In this document: positions 32,138 to 41,184 of the stretch, one piece after another
Position numbering within the stretch: the stretch's first letter is position 1
How the letters are laid out: every line of letters starts with the position of its first letter
Assembly: GCA_023382655.1 (NCBI GenBank)
Contig: JAHDWK010000012.1
Span: 62,001 to 126,000 of the forward strand
DNA length: 64,000 bases
Direction: 5' to 3'
DNA from: Anaerolineae bacterium
GTDB taxonomy: Bacteria > Chloroflexota > Anaerolineae > Promineifilales > Promineifilaceae
Notes under the pieces: generated by a model
Databases searched by the model: none
What the model saw: only the letters and a program-made list of their open reading frames with translations
Told to the model about the DNA's origin: nothing
Translations under genes and position numbers: made by a program

Positions 32138-32215
32138 GTGAGCCGTAAACCGTCATCCGTAAACCGTGACCCGTCATCGGATGACGGTTTACGGATTACA
32201 AGTCGCGGCTGCGTA
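32138..32215. repeat. GTAAACCGTCATCCG repeat patch
   Basis: Consists of GAGCCGTAAACCGTCATCCG followed by its near complement CGGATGACGGTTTACGGATT, giving a long foldable unit at the end of the ABC-F gene. It belongs to the same intergenic family as 29353-29455. Confidence 0.65.
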
Positions 32216-33826
32216 ATCTGTGTAACCACCCATGTATTCGGTGAGACGGCCGTCTTCCAGCGCCACCACGCGGTCAACTACCTTGTCCAGGAAGTAACGG
32301 TCGTGGGAGATAACCAGCACCGCACCGACGAATTCGTCCAGCGTTTGTTCCAGCACTTCTATGGAGGCAATGTCCAGATTGTTCGTTGGCTCGTCCAACA
32401 GCAGCAAATTAGGCCGGGTCAGCACCAGTTTTGCCAGTTGCAGACGGCTGCGTTCGCCCCCACTCAGGTCACGAATGGGGCCGCGAATCTGATTATAGGT
32501 GAACAGGAATTTGTGCAAAAAGGCGACCGCATCTCCTTCGCTCAGTGGCGCGGTATGGCGGATTTCGGTGAGCAGCGTGTTGTCGTAATTGAGCGTTTCT
32601 TGCTCCTGGGCATAGTAGCCAATTTTATTGCTGGGGCCAATTTTGATCACGCCCTGAGGCACACTCTCCGGGTCGAGCAGTTGCCGCAGCAGCATAGATT
32701 TGCCCGCGCCGTTAGGGCCAACCAGCCCCACCCGTTCGCCGTGCCATAGCGTGAGATTGAGACTGCGCCAGAGACGACGGCCGTCTGGCAATGTCATGCC
32801 CACGTTTTCCAGTTCCAACACCTTGTTGCTGCCACGCCAGCCGGTCAGATTCAGCGTCATCCGCCGCGCGTCCGTCACTTTTTCCACCTTGTCCATGCGG
32901 TCGAGCATCTTTTGGCGGCTGCGCGCCTGGCGGATATGCCGTTCATCTACCACAATGGAAGCCCACAATTCAAAGCGGGCGATAGCTGCTTCAATACGGG
33001 TGATTTCCTTTTGCTGCGCCTGGTACATCTGCTGCTGGCGCAGACGGCGCAGTTCGCGCTCGGTAGTGTAGGCGGTGTAGTTGCCGGGGTAGAGGGTCAG
33101 ACGGCCGTTCTCCAATTCGGCAATATGTGTGGCCACTTCATCCAGCAAATAGCGGTCGTGGGAAATAATGATTACACAGCCGGTATACTGGTTCAGGACT
33201 TTTTCCAGATGCTCTTTGGCGGGCACGTCCAGATGGTTGTCCGGTTCGTCCAGCAGCAAGAGGGACGGCTGCTGCGCCATCAGTTTGGCTAACTGCACCA
33301 GCTTTTTCTGCCCACCGCTGAGCAGGTGGGTAGGCGTGTGCCAATGCGCCTGATCCAGCCCCACCCGCTGCAACGCTTCTTTGACGCGGCTTTCGTAACG
33401 CGGGCCATCCAACCGTTCATATTCATCCAGGGCACGGCCGTGCTGCGCCATCACCTTTTCCAACCTGTCCGGGTCATTGTAAACAGCCGGGTCGGCCATT
33501 TGTGTTTCCCACTGGGCCAGCTTTTCTTCCACCACCGTCAGCGTGGGTACGGCCGTGAGCGCTTCTTGTAGGGTGGTACGGCCGTCGGCTAACGTTGGTT
33601 CCTGCTCTAGCCGGCCCCAGGTCAAACCGGGTATACGAAAAATAGAACCATCCGCCAGCGGCAGTTCCCCGGCGATGAGCTTCATCAGCGTGGATTTGCC
33701 CACGCCGTTTGGCCCCACCAGCCCAATGCGCTGCCCGGCCTGCACTTCCCAGCTAATCCCCTGGAAAATAACCCGTCCCGCCAGATTCACCGACACGTTG
33801 TCTACATTCAATATTATTTCAGCCAT
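32189..33826 (-). CDS. ABC-F family ATPase (translation factor/ribosome-protection type)
   Basis: About 545 residues with two ABC cassettes and no membrane part. First cassette: GPNGVGKSTL, LLSGGQKKLVQLAKLM, LLLDEPDNHLD. Second: GPNGAGKSMLL, LSGGERSRLQLAKL, LLLDEPTNNLD. Between them lies the ABC-F linker (YQAQQKEITRIEAAIARF), which reaches the ribosomal P-site/PTC. Members rescue stalled ribosomes or confer resistance to ribosome-targeting antibiotics; the subgroup cannot be fixed here. The ATG at 33826 is preferred over GTG 33829 because GGGAGAT is placed correctly. A strong bidirectional hairpin just upstream isolates it from the preceding gene. Confidence 0.9.
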   Translation of the reverse strand: MAEIILNVDNVSVNLAGRVIFQGISWEVQAGQRIGLVGPNGVGKSTLMKLIAGELPLADGSIFRIPGLTWGRLEQEPTLADGRTTLQEALTAVPTLTVVEEKLAQWETQMADPAVYNDPDRLEKVMAQHGRALDEYERLDGPRYESRVKEALQRVGLDQAHWHTPTHLLSGGQKKLVQLAKLMAQQPSLLLLDEPDNHLDVPAKEHLEKVLNQYTGCVIIISHDRYLLDEVATHIAELENGRLTLYPGNYTAYTTERELRRLRQQQMYQAQQKEITRIEAAIARFELWASIVVDERHIRQARSRQKMLDRMDKVEKVTDARRMTLNLTGWRGSNKVLELENVGMTLPDGRRLWRSLNLTLWHGERVGLVGPNGAGKSMLLRQLLDPESVPQGVIKIGPSNKIGYYAQEQETLNYDNTLLTEIRHTAPLSEGDAVAFLHKFLFTYNQIRGPIRDLSGGERSRLQLAKLVLTRPNLLLLDEPTNNLDIASIEVLEQTLDEFVGAVLVISHDRYFLDKVVDRVVALEDGRLTEYMGGYTDYAAATCNP

Positions 33827-33829
33827 CAC

Positions 33830-34223
33830 TATCTCCCATCCACAGATTTCACAGATAAAAAAATCTGTGCCATCTATGTAATCTGTGGATCAAAAAAGCC
33901 GAGGGGTGGCCTCGGCTTTTCTTACAATTTCTTCCTAAAAAGGTAAATCAGTTTACATAAAATTCTAATCCGAGGCGCGTGGAACTGACCTCAGCGTGAA
34001 GCAGCCTAAAGATGATGTGCGGACGAACTGTCCCGTGAAGCCGGATAAGAATAACATGATGTCCCTAGCATACCGCAGAGAGAGGAATTGTGCCAAAAAG
34101 CCATAAAACGAGAGCCAGCGATTAAAATCGCGCCTGCAAAGAGCAAAGCCTGCACTGAGCGCGGACGGCAGCCGTCCGTCGTCGAAGTGTACAGATTTAT
34201 CTGCCGCTCCCAGGGTAGAATCG
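33830..34223. other. 394-bp gap with repeat, terminator and unassigned DNA
   Basis: 33836-33890 holds repeated CACAGAT/AATCTGTG units that can pair with each other. 33898-33920 is a terminator hairpin. 33960-34223 shows no convincing gene, RNA or repeat; one short minus-strand frame there overlaps the end of the next gene and lacks any start signal. Confidence 0.5.
33898..33920 (-). terminator. Intrinsic terminator, usable on both strands
   Basis: Perfect stem GCCGAGG/CCTCGGC with loop GGTGG, flanked by A6 on the left and T4 on the right. On the minus strand the A run becomes T6, so it should end transcription from the gene at 34224-35483 just before the ABC-F gene. Confidence 0.8.
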
Positions 34224-35483
34224 CTAACTCGCCAGACGATGATAAAACGGCAGCGTAAACTCCGTGCGATCCACATTGAGTGTGATTGATTTGCGCTCCG
34301 TTTCACTGCCAAAGTCACGCGGCCAGGTCACGTCTACATCATACGTCAGCCCGGAGCGTACCCGCACCGGCAGTTCACACAGGAACACGCCGTCCCGATT
34401 CGTCGTCCCGGCCACAAACGCCTTAACCCCCTGGCAGCTCACCTTCACCTGCAAGCCATACAAGCCCGGCCCATCCTGGTACTCCTGCACCACAATACGC
34501 AGTTTGACGGAGCGCATCGGCTCTTTGCTGCCAAATCGCTGCTGCACGGCCGTGTTCAAATTCCCACTCGACCCTGACGACGGCGCCGACGGCCGTCGGC
34601 TGGTGGACACCACGCGCGGTATCTGATCTTCCGTAATCTGGATCGGCGGCATGGTAATCGGTCGTGGAGTTGACGGCGGTGTCACCTCCCTTTCAGAAAT
34701 GGTGATGGCCGGGGCCGGCGTGGGCGGCAGTGGCTCGATTGGTGGTTCTGGCTCCACGCGCAGCGTCTCGCGGGCAAATTCCGGGTAACGCACCGGCACC
34801 GGCGAGCGGAAATAAGGCGGCACGGGCGCAATCTCCGGCTGCGACGGTAGTTGCTCCAGTGAAGGGGCTGGCGGCAGTGTGTCACCTGGTGCATACGCCA
34901 GTTTGCGCGCCAACTTATCCCGCTCGGTAGCACTGCGCTGCACCTGCTGGCGAATGAAATTAGCCGCCCGCCGCAGCAGTTGGCCCGCCGGGCTGTGTTC
35001 ACCGGGCGGGGTAGCCGGGTCAAGCTGGTAGAGCGGGTATTCGCTTTTCCAGGCGTGCACGGCGATGGCCAGAGAAAGCCAGGAGATTGGAGATTGGGAG
35101 GCCTGTCCTGAGCCTGTCGAAGGATTGGGAGACCTGTCCTGAGCCTGGTCCAAGGATTCAAACAGTGGGACGGCGTTGCTGGCGGCAGCCAGGGCACGGA
35201 CTTCGTTGTTTTCGGCCAGACCAGTACCGTCCAGGAGATCATAAAGGGCAATGCGCACGGCCGTTGCCCCCTCCACCAATCGCCCAAAATCGTTCAACGT
35301 GGGGTCATCCACAAATCCGCTGGCCCGCAGCAGCGCCTTTGCCCGCGACTCGGTAAACGCGGGCACACTCTCGTCGCTGCGGTTCAAGTCAGCCACCAGC
35401 CACTCGGCCAACCGCTGCGCAAACACCCCCAGATGGGCGTCATCAAGATAATTAGAAATGAGGATCGTTGCCTGTTCCCCCAT
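34224..35483 (-). CDS. Uncharacterised protein with proline-rich linker and C-terminal Ig-like domain
   Basis: About 419 residues. Residues ~1-165 are helical and unassigned. Residues ~185-310 are Pro-rich and probably flexible. The last ~90 residues (VKLRIVVQEYQDGPGLYGLQVKV, GTTNRDGVFLCELPVRVRSG) look like a carboxypeptidase-regulatory/Ig-like beta domain. No signal peptide is seen. A short insertion (DRSPNPSTGSGQASQ, encoded at about 35090-35155 by two GCCTGTCCTGAGCCTGTC-type units) interrupts the helical part and is read in frame. It lies downstream of a dynamin-like GTPase and a small protein gene on the same strand; a shared role is possible but unproven. The start at 35483 has GGAGAAGAG upstream. 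Confidence 0.65.
   Translation of the reverse strand: MGEQATILISNYLDDAHLGVFAQRLAEWLVADLNRSDESVPAFTESRAKALLRASGFVDDPTLNDFGRLVEGATAVRIALYDLLDGTGLAENNEVRALAAASNAVPLFESLDQAQDRSPNPSTGSGQASQSPISWLSLAIAVHAWKSEYPLYQLDPATPPGEHSPAGQLLRRAANFIRQQVQRSATERDKLARKLAYAPGDTLPPAPSLEQLPSQPEIAPVPPYFRSPVPVRYPEFARETLRVEPEPPIEPLPPTPAPAITISEREVTPPSTPRPITMPPIQITEDQIPRVVSTSRRPSAPSSGSSGNLNTAVQQRFGSKEPMRSVKLRIVVQEYQDGPGLYGLQVKVSCQGVKAFVAGTTNRDGVFLCELPVRVRSGLTYDVDVTWPRDFGSETERKSITLNVDRTEFTLPFYHRLAS
35090..35155. repeat. CCTGTCCTGAGCCTG repeat inside a coding region
   Basis: Two tandem units GCCTGTCCTGAGCCTG, each followed by a GAAGG/CAAGG and GATTGGGAG or GATTC end. They encode the SPNPSTGSGQASQ insertion in the overlying protein and keep the frame. 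They look like a mobile short repeat that tolerates insertion in loops. Confidence 0.65.
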
Positions 35484-35495
35484 ACTCTTCTCCAA

Positions 35496-35530
35496 AAGAT
35501 TGGTTCAATCTTTGAGATTGAACCAATCTT
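35496..35530. repeat. 15-bp inverted repeat
   Basis: AAGATTGGTTCAATC (35496-35510) and GATTGAACCAATCTT (35516-35530) form a perfect stem with a 5-nt loop between the small gene at 35536 and the next gene. A short T/A run follows; a weak terminator or processing hairpin is likely. Confidence 0.75.
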
Positions 35531-35535
35531 CTTGT

Positions 35536-35814
35536 TTACATATCAGGTATCCAGATTTTTTTGGCGGCAATCAGCTCTGCTTGTGATGGTAAGGGCAGCT
35601 TGTCAGGTGATTTTGTATAAAAGGCTAACCCTTTATAGCTCACCAGATATTGATAATGTTTGCTTAAGACGCCACCTATACCCATGACAACCAATGGTTC
35701 TGCCATGTTGTCCACCAGATTCAACCAATCATCCGGTTCAATGTGGACAATTGTCCCGGTGGCTTTGGTGGCATTGGCGACGGCCGCTGCCGCCGCAATA
35801 GCTACATATGCCAT
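35536..35814 (-). CDS. Small protein of unknown function
   Basis: A 92-residue product with an Ala-rich, moderately hydrophobic start (YVAIAAAAAVANATKATG) that could be a signal or membrane-associating segment. It is followed by a mixed domain ending KKIWIPDM. The ATG at 35814 is preferred: GAGG stands 5 nt upstream. It lies 48 nt after the dynamin-like gene stop and probably belongs to that transcript. I do not recognise a family. Confidence 0.5.
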   Translation of the reverse strand: MAYVAIAAAAAVANATKATGTIVHIEPDDWLNLVDNMAEPLVVMGIGGVLSKHYQYLVSYKGLAFYTKSPDKLPLPSQAELIAAKKIWIPDM

Positions 35815-35862
35815 AGGAGCCTCACAGTTAGGAGGAGTGCGCATCTGAGGATGCGAACTCTT

Positions 35863-38529
35863 CTATATCACAACACCTGTTTCCAGCCGGTGCAGCCCTT
35901 CCCAGGTACGCATCAATTCTTCCATGTCGGAGACATTTTCCAGGTCAATCTCCATGGCCGTGCGCATTTCTGGGTCTTGCAGACTGCGGTCGTGGTTTTT
36001 CAACATCGGCTTGACGATGTGCGTATTAAAGTCGCGCTCCGCCTTGGTTGCTTCCAGCCAGAAGAGGCGGCGCAGGCGGGGCAACAGTTCATCATCGCTG
36101 AACAGGTCGGTGATGATGTCGCCAAAGATGCGGTTAACCTTGACGGCCACATTGTCCAACCGGTCAGCATAGCTGGCTTCCAGATCGGCCGTCGCCGCCG
36201 CCGGGGCGCTTTTGCCTTCGCCCAGGAAGCTAATATCGAAGTCGGGCGCGGGTTGGCCGGCCGGTTCGTCCAGGATGGTGATGGCAAATTCATCTTCCGG
36301 TTGCGTGGCTACGGCCGTTGCCGCCGGATTGTTATTGGCCACTGGCGCGGGCGCAGCAACCGCTATCTCCTGCCGCACCTGCTCAACGCCGTACAGAGCC
36401 ACGTCCAGCAGTCGTTCATTGGTATTCAGCGCCAGTTCTCTTTCGCCCTCATCCAGCCGGTGATGCACCGAACGCTCCGGCTTCATCAATTCATACATGG
36501 TGGCCTGCTGGCAGACGTGGCGGAAACTCTGGGTCACCCGGCCGATCAACTGGTTGTAAGCCGCTGCCAAATCCAATGGATCATCGCTGCTGACGCCGGG
36601 CAGGGTGTAAGAGTAGGCACGGCCGTAGCTGGCCCGCTCCAACCGGCTGTAAATCTCGTGTGCCTCCAACGTGCGCTGCAACTCCGCCGAAATCAGGTCG
36701 GCCGCCTCCGGCATAAATTTAGACACCGAATCCTGCATCGCCAGTTCCACCTGGAAGAGGATACGTTTGATGGGAATTTCAATGCCGCTGGTACCCCAGA
36801 TCAGGTTGTCATAGGTCACATCGCGGTCATCCCAATACTCAGTGCCATAACTTTCCAGCAGCGTCTCCACTTCGCGCTGCACCGAATCTTGCACCATACC
36901 CTTGATACCGTTCAGCGTGGGGCGCAGCAGATTGCGGAAACGTTCGTCGCTGTTGCTGCGTGAACTGAGTTCCAGCAGGGCATTGTGGAAGGCACGCGGC
37001 AGCTCTTTTTGCTGGCGCGCCAGCACATTCTCAAAACGCCGCTCTTGCAACTGTTCCCAACTGGTGGCAAACGGCGGCTGCACACCGCGATGCGCCAGTT
37101 GTTTTTCATAATAGAAACGCAGCGATTGCAGCGAATTGCGGATGCGGGTCGCCGCTTCCCGCAGTTGACTGCGCACGCGCTCGGTTTTGATGAACTCAAT
37201 CAGGCTGTCGCGCAGTAAGGGGACTTCGCTGAGGTTGAGCAGGGCTTCGGCCGTGTCCGGAGCCAGCGGGTCTTTGGCATCCACCTGGCCTAGCTGGTCA
37301 CGGAACACCTTGAGGATGCGTTCTGTTTCGCTGGCAAACTCTTCCGGCGCATTGTCCGGGTCTTGCACATAGAGGGCGGGCGGGGCCATCACCAGGAAGT
37401 AAGGGCGGTTATTCCCCCGGTCGCGGTACCGTTCCCAATAGTTGGGAGCGATGTAGCGCGTCACTTCTTTCACTTCCAGTTCCGCCTGGGGCAAGCCGGA
37501 GTTGAGCCGGTCAAACGCCTGCCGTATGTTGGCCCCGTTCACCGCCAGGAAAATTTTGGAAGCGGCTTCGTCCAGATCGCCACCACTCAACCCAAAGAGG
37601 CGGTTTTCCTTAATCCAGTTCACGGCCGAAAGGGATTTCATCTCATCCACACGCTGGCGGCCGGCGTCTGTAACCAGCACCACCATGGCGTCTTCGCGTT
37701 TCATCTCTTCCAGGGTAATGGCTTCATGTAGTTTCATGCCTGCGCCCAGACCGGGCACGTCCACAATGCGCAGGTAGCCGTTCATCAGCAGGTTTTCCTG
37801 CCCGGCGCGGGGATGGATTTTGAAGGTGGCGGCTTTGATCAGGCGAATCTGGCGCTGTTCGGTACCTTTGAAGCCGTCTTCGCGCAGGTGTTTGAGGGAA
37901 TGTTCGTCGTCGAGGATGAGGCTTTGTGGCGGTGGCGTCCCGGCTTTGAAAAGCTCTTTGTTGTTTTCATAGGAGTGCATACAGTCAAGTATGATTTCCA
38001 GGTATTCGTCACGCTCCGTTTTGGCCTGACCTTCGCTGGCGGTGATAATATCCTTGATGTCATTACGCGCCTGGTCACGTTCGCCGTCATTGGTGATGTC
38101 GAAGGCGGGTAGTTCGGCCAACTGGCAGAGGCGGCGTACCCGCCCGGCAAATTCGTCCTTGCTCCAATAGTTGAGTACCAGGGATTCGGCCTCACCTTCT
38201 TTGGCCTGTTCGATGTAGACGATGGTGCCGGTCACGGCCGTGACTGCCCCACTCGGCAGCAAATTCCGCCCCAACAGCGCGTTGATGAGCGTACTTTTGC
38301 CCACACCGGTACCGCCAAAAAAGACCAGCGTATAGGTACGCTGCGCCAGGATTTTCTGGGCTTCGTCTATGCTTTGTTGGGCCTGGGGTACGGCGCGAAT
38401 GAGGTAATCGCGGGTCTGGTCAATGGTTTGTTGCAACTGCACCCACTGTTCCACCTGCGCCGGGCTGATATGGGGGAGGGTTTCCAGTTGCGACCGAAGT
38501 TCTGTATATTTGTCTGCTTTTTTGGACAT
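35863..38529 (-). CDS. Dynamin-like large GTPase
   Basis: About 888 residues. The GTPase domain has the P-loop FFGGTGVGKSTLINALLG (residues ~70-88), a G2 Thr in AVTAVTGTIVY, G3 RIVDVPGLGAG and a probable G4 FLAVNGAN. A long helical stalk region (residues ~380-650) and an acidic C-terminal helical part follow, without a clear membrane paddle. The architecture fits bacterial dynamin-like proteins and the related YfjP/ribosome-type large GTPases; these remodel membranes or act in stress or phage response. The ATG at 38529 with AGGAG 6 nt upstream is chosen, because the longer frame enters an intergenic repeat. Two same-strand genes of unknown function follow. Confidence 0.8.
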   Translation of the reverse strand: MSKKADKYTELRSQLETLPHISPAQVEQWVQLQQTIDQTRDYLIRAVPQAQQSIDEAQKILAQRTYTLVFFGGTGVGKSTLINALLGRNLLPSGAVTAVTGTIVYIEQAKEGEAESLVLNYWSKDEFAGRVRRLCQLAELPAFDITNDGERDQARNDIKDIITASEGQAKTERDEYLEIILDCMHSYENNKELFKAGTPPPQSLILDDEHSLKHLREDGFKGTEQRQIRLIKAATFKIHPRAGQENLLMNGYLRIVDVPGLGAGMKLHEAITLEEMKREDAMVVLVTDAGRQRVDEMKSLSAVNWIKENRLFGLSGGDLDEAASKIFLAVNGANIRQAFDRLNSGLPQAELEVKEVTRYIAPNYWERYRDRGNNRPYFLVMAPPALYVQDPDNAPEEFASETERILKVFRDQLGQVDAKDPLAPDTAEALLNLSEVPLLRDSLIEFIKTERVRSQLREAATRIRNSLQSLRFYYEKQLAHRGVQPPFATSWEQLQERRFENVLARQQKELPRAFHNALLELSSRSNSDERFRNLLRPTLNGIKGMVQDSVQREVETLLESYGTEYWDDRDVTYDNLIWGTSGIEIPIKRILFQVELAMQDSVSKFMPEAADLISAELQRTLEAHEIYSRLERASYGRAYSYTLPGVSSDDPLDLAAAYNQLIGRVTQSFRHVCQQATMYELMKPERSVHHRLDEGERELALNTNERLLDVALYGVEQVRQEIAVAAPAPVANNNPAATAVATQPEDEFAITILDEPAGQPAPDFDISFLGEGKSAPAAATADLEASYADRLDNVAVKVNRIFGDIITDLFSDDELLPRLRRLFWLEATKAERDFNTHIVKPMLKNHDRSLQDPEMRTAMEIDLENVSDMEELMRTWEGLHRLETGVVI

Positions 38530-38916
38530 GGGTTCTCCTGATTGTGTATTGCGTATTCCGTATTGCGTATTGCATACTGCCATACGAGATGATTTCTGAT
38601 GTGGATGGCGCTATTGTACACCATCATGCAACCTATGGGGCTGCATCACACAGGTTTATACGCAAAGGTAAATAGCCGGTTGCAGCAATGATCCGTAATC
38701 CGTGATTCGTAATCCGTAATCCGAAGTTTGAGGTGGTCCAACCCCTGCTCACTGCTTACTGCTCACTGCTCACGGATTACGGGTCACGGAAAACGGATAA
38801 GGACAAATTGCCCAGGTAAGATGGTTAATGTTCTGTAGGAAAGGGATTGATCTCCCGGTTGGCCTATGGTATCCTGCCCTTTGTGACGCATTGCGTCATA
38901 AAGGTGGTAGAAGAAT
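38530..38916. other. 387-bp intergenic region with two repeat families
   Basis: 38535-38580 contains iterated GTATTGCGTATTCC units. 38695-38800 combines GTAATCCGTAATCCG with CTGCTCACTGCTTACTG repeats and the complementary CACGGATTACGG. 38884-38898 is a palindrome near the next gene. No coding content is seen. Confidence 0.6.
38884..38898. promoter_or_regulatory. TGACGCATTGCGTCA palindrome
   Basis: A perfect 7-1-7 palindrome, 19 nt before the start codon of the GNAT gene. The distance suggests an operator overlapping the 5' UTR or promoter. Confidence 0.4.
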
Positions 38917-39453
38917 ATGATCATGGAACGTAAACTAATACAAATGGAAACAAAATCGGGAAAACGCATAACAGCACGGCCGTTAACCCCCTACGATGCG
39001 CCTTACCTGGTAGACATCTTTGAGCACATGTCGCCGGAAAGCCGCTACAACCGCTTCCAACAATCCCTAGAAAACCCCAACCCAAAACAGATATGGGAGG
39101 AAGCAGAAAAGATTGCCCAAATGGAAGATGAGCAGCAAGGGGGGTTTATGGCGTTTTGGCAACGGCCGTTCCTGCCCGATGTGCCCGTAGGCGCCGCCCG
39201 CTACGTGCGGTTAGACGAAGAAACAGCCGAAATGGCCATGTCCGTGCGTGACGATATGCAGGGACAGGGCATTGGCACCTGGCTGTTGGGGTTGGCTGTA
39301 GAGGAAGCCCGCGCCGCCGGTATTCGCCAATTAGTCGGCAACGCGCTGAATGATAACGACGCTATCTGGCGGGTGCTGGACAAACTGGGTTATCCCTACC
39401 AGCGTAAACCTGACGGCGTCATTTCGGAAATTGAGGTGGATGTGGGGAGCTAA
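38917..39453 (+). CDS. GNAT-family N-acetyltransferase
   Basis: A 178-residue acyltransferase. The acetyl-CoA pyrophosphate loop is RDDMQGQGIGTWLLGLAVEEAR (Q/RxxGxG/A within it). The N-terminal half contains DIFEHMSPESRYNRF, frequent in GNAT domains of the type also seen fused to acyl-CoA synthetases (Pat-like), where the substrate is a protein lysine. The closing YPYQRKPDGVISEIEV matches the same subgroup. It stands alone; a palindrome lies 19 nt upstream. The substrate cannot be read from sequence. Confidence 0.8.
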   Translation: MIMERKLIQMETKSGKRITARPLTPYDAPYLVDIFEHMSPESRYNRFQQSLENPNPKQIWEEAEKIAQMEDEQQGGFMAFWQRPFLPDVPVGAARYVRLDEETAEMAMSVRDDMQGQGIGTWLLGLAVEEARAAGIRQLVGNALNDNDAIWRVLDKLGYPYQRKPDGVISEIEVDVGS

Positions 39454-39588
39454 TTCTGCCCTCCCTTCCTCAATAGTTATTTCACTGGTGTAATGCTGAT
39501 TGCACGGATTTGTGTGGTAAATCCACTTCAACCGACTAAAATGCACCTCGTTGAGCATCAAGCAACTCCTCTCCCGTTCGACAAACGA

Positions 39589-40461
39589 TCAGGGGTTTTT
39601 GGGGAAAACAGTAATCACAACGGGTAAACGAGTAAAAGCAGGAATGACAACTTCCGGCTGGGCCAGATGCAGTCCGGTGGAGGTACCGCCATCCAGGTTC
39701 AAGGCCACATCAAGGCTCAAGTCAGACTCGGCCAGCCAGACGCTTAATTGGTGCAACGTAAAACTGCCCCAGGGAGCCAGGATGAAAAGGACACGGCCGT
39801 CGCCATCCTGCCCCACCACCGTCCGCCGGTTTGCTTGCCCATCCTCTTCGGCATAGCCAATTTGCCCACCCGGTTTTACCAACAGGGGGAAGGCTTGCAA
39901 GGCGTAAAGGAGTGGTTCGTCGGGGTTGTACGGCCGTGCCCCCAACCAGCGCACCTCTGGCCCACCATCCGTCACGGCAAACATCCCGGCAAAATCACCA
40001 TAACTACGGCCGTTGACCTGCCCCTCCACCACCGTCAGCCCCGTGGCCACAAACTCCTCAGTGAAAAAACCGCCGTTCACCACCAGCAGCGCCCCCGTTT
40101 CCACCCGCCACTGCGCCAACGTTTGTGGCGCCCCAGGACGATAGGCCACCCGGAATTCATACAGTGCCGGGTCAATGCGGAAGATAGCGAGTTCTTCACG
40201 CACACGGCCGTCCGCCGCCAACAACCGTATTATCCGCTGCTCCAGGCCAGGGTGCAGGGTTTGCCAGCCGGTGTCGGGGGGAGGGGAGGGGGTGATGGCG
40301 GCGGAGACGCCGGGGTGAACGGGTGACAAGGTGACAGGGTGAGGAGGTGACGGGGTGAGGAGGGATTGAGGTGATGAGGTGATGAGCATACAGCCCATCA
40401 ACCAGACAAGGCAGGCCACACCTGCCACCAGCCACCTGCCACTTGCCACCCGCCTACTCAT
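39589..40461 (-). CDS. Phosphodiester glycosidase-family lipoprotein
   Basis: About 290 residues. A lipoprotein signal is present (GVACLVWLMGC). The mature domain shows the NAGPA/phosphodiester glycosidase pattern: LLVVNGGFFTEE, GMFAVTDGG, ALQAFPLLVKPGG, RTVVGQDGDGRVLFIL and ALNLDGGTSTGL. Such enzymes remove GlcNAc phosphodiesters or act on wall polymers and exopolysaccharide. The ATG at 40461 overlaps the last codons of the upstream DUF2344 gene by 8 nt, so the two are likely co-translated. Confidence 0.8.
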   Translation of the reverse strand: MSRRVASGRWLVAGVACLVWLMGCMLITSSPQSLLTPSPPHPVTLSPVHPGVSAAITPSPPPDTGWQTLHPGLEQRIIRLLAADGRVREELAIFRIDPALYEFRVAYRPGAPQTLAQWRVETGALLVVNGGFFTEEFVATGLTVVEGQVNGRSYGDFAGMFAVTDGGPEVRWLGARPYNPDEPLLYALQAFPLLVKPGGQIGYAEEDGQANRRTVVGQDGDGRVLFILAPWGSFTLHQLSVWLAESDLSLDVALNLDGGTSTGLHLAQPEVVIPAFTRLPVVITVFPKNP

Positions 40462-41116
40462 CTTGCAGCACAATGCGGGTGCGGTGAATACGCGCCGCCA
40501 GCGGGTCAATACCCAGCGCCAGCAATACCTCATCCGGTCGGCCGGTGAGCGACGGTTGCAGCAACAGGCGCATCTGAATTGCGGGTGGCATCGGGAGCGT
40601 GTCCGTCAGAGAAAGATCGAGGATTAACGGCCGTAAATCATACACCTTCATCTTCCCCTTATGCTCCCGTTCCCGCAGCAGTTGGGTAGCCGCCAGCAGC
40701 GTCTCAATCTGCGCCGCCAATTCCTGCCGGTCAACCGGGTCTAGCGGGGTAGCCACATAGGTAGATTCCACCGTACTGGCCTGCAACGAAGGCGCTGGCA
40801 GCGGCACATCAGCCATCTGGTAAACTTCAATGCCGGAGGCCATGCGGGCCATCAATTGCTGCCGCGCCACCTCTGGTTCCACCCGTTCCACCATCAATAC
40901 ATCCGCCAGTTCATATTCACTGGTATACCCCAATGGCAGCGCCGTCGCCATTTGCAGCCGGGGGCGGCGGTTAAACCCATGTGTATAGGCCACCGGCAAA
41001 CCGGCCCGGTTCAGCGCCCGTTCCAGCGTCCGCGCCAGGTCTAAATGACTGATGTAGCGCGCCGGGCCATCTTTGCCAAAGGTCATCCGCAATCGTTGCA
41101 CATAATCTGCCTGCAT
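40454..41116 (-). CDS. TIGR03936/DUF2344 radical-SAM-associated protein
   Basis: About 220 residues. RLRMTFGKDGPARYISHLDLARTLERAL and AGLPVAYTHGFNRRPRLQMATALPLG are the conserved blocks of DUF2344, which is usually found as the C-terminal part of, or next to, radical SAM proteins involved in RNA modification. Here it is separate and no radical SAM gene is adjacent. The ATG at 41116 is where homology starts. It is divergent from the LysM-M23 gene and overlaps the glycosidase gene that follows. Confidence 0.8.
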   Translation of the reverse strand: MQADYVQRLRMTFGKDGPARYISHLDLARTLERALNRAGLPVAYTHGFNRRPRLQMATALPLGYTSEYELADVLMVERVEPEVARQQLMARMASGIEVYQMADVPLPAPSLQASTVESTYVATPLDPVDRQELAAQIETLLAATQLLREREHKGKMKVYDLRPLILDLSLTDTLPMPPAIQMRLLLQPSLTGRPDEVLLALGIDPLAARIHRTRIVLQDE

Positions 41117-41184
41117 AATGGCGGCAATTGTAGCCCGCACCCCCCATTCGTGAAAATGGCACAGACAGGTTACAATCGCCGCCC

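Noticed and set aside
33965..34223. Short minus-strand coding frame in the gap after the terminator
   Set aside because: Overlaps the end of the preceding gene, no start signal, composition not protein-like.
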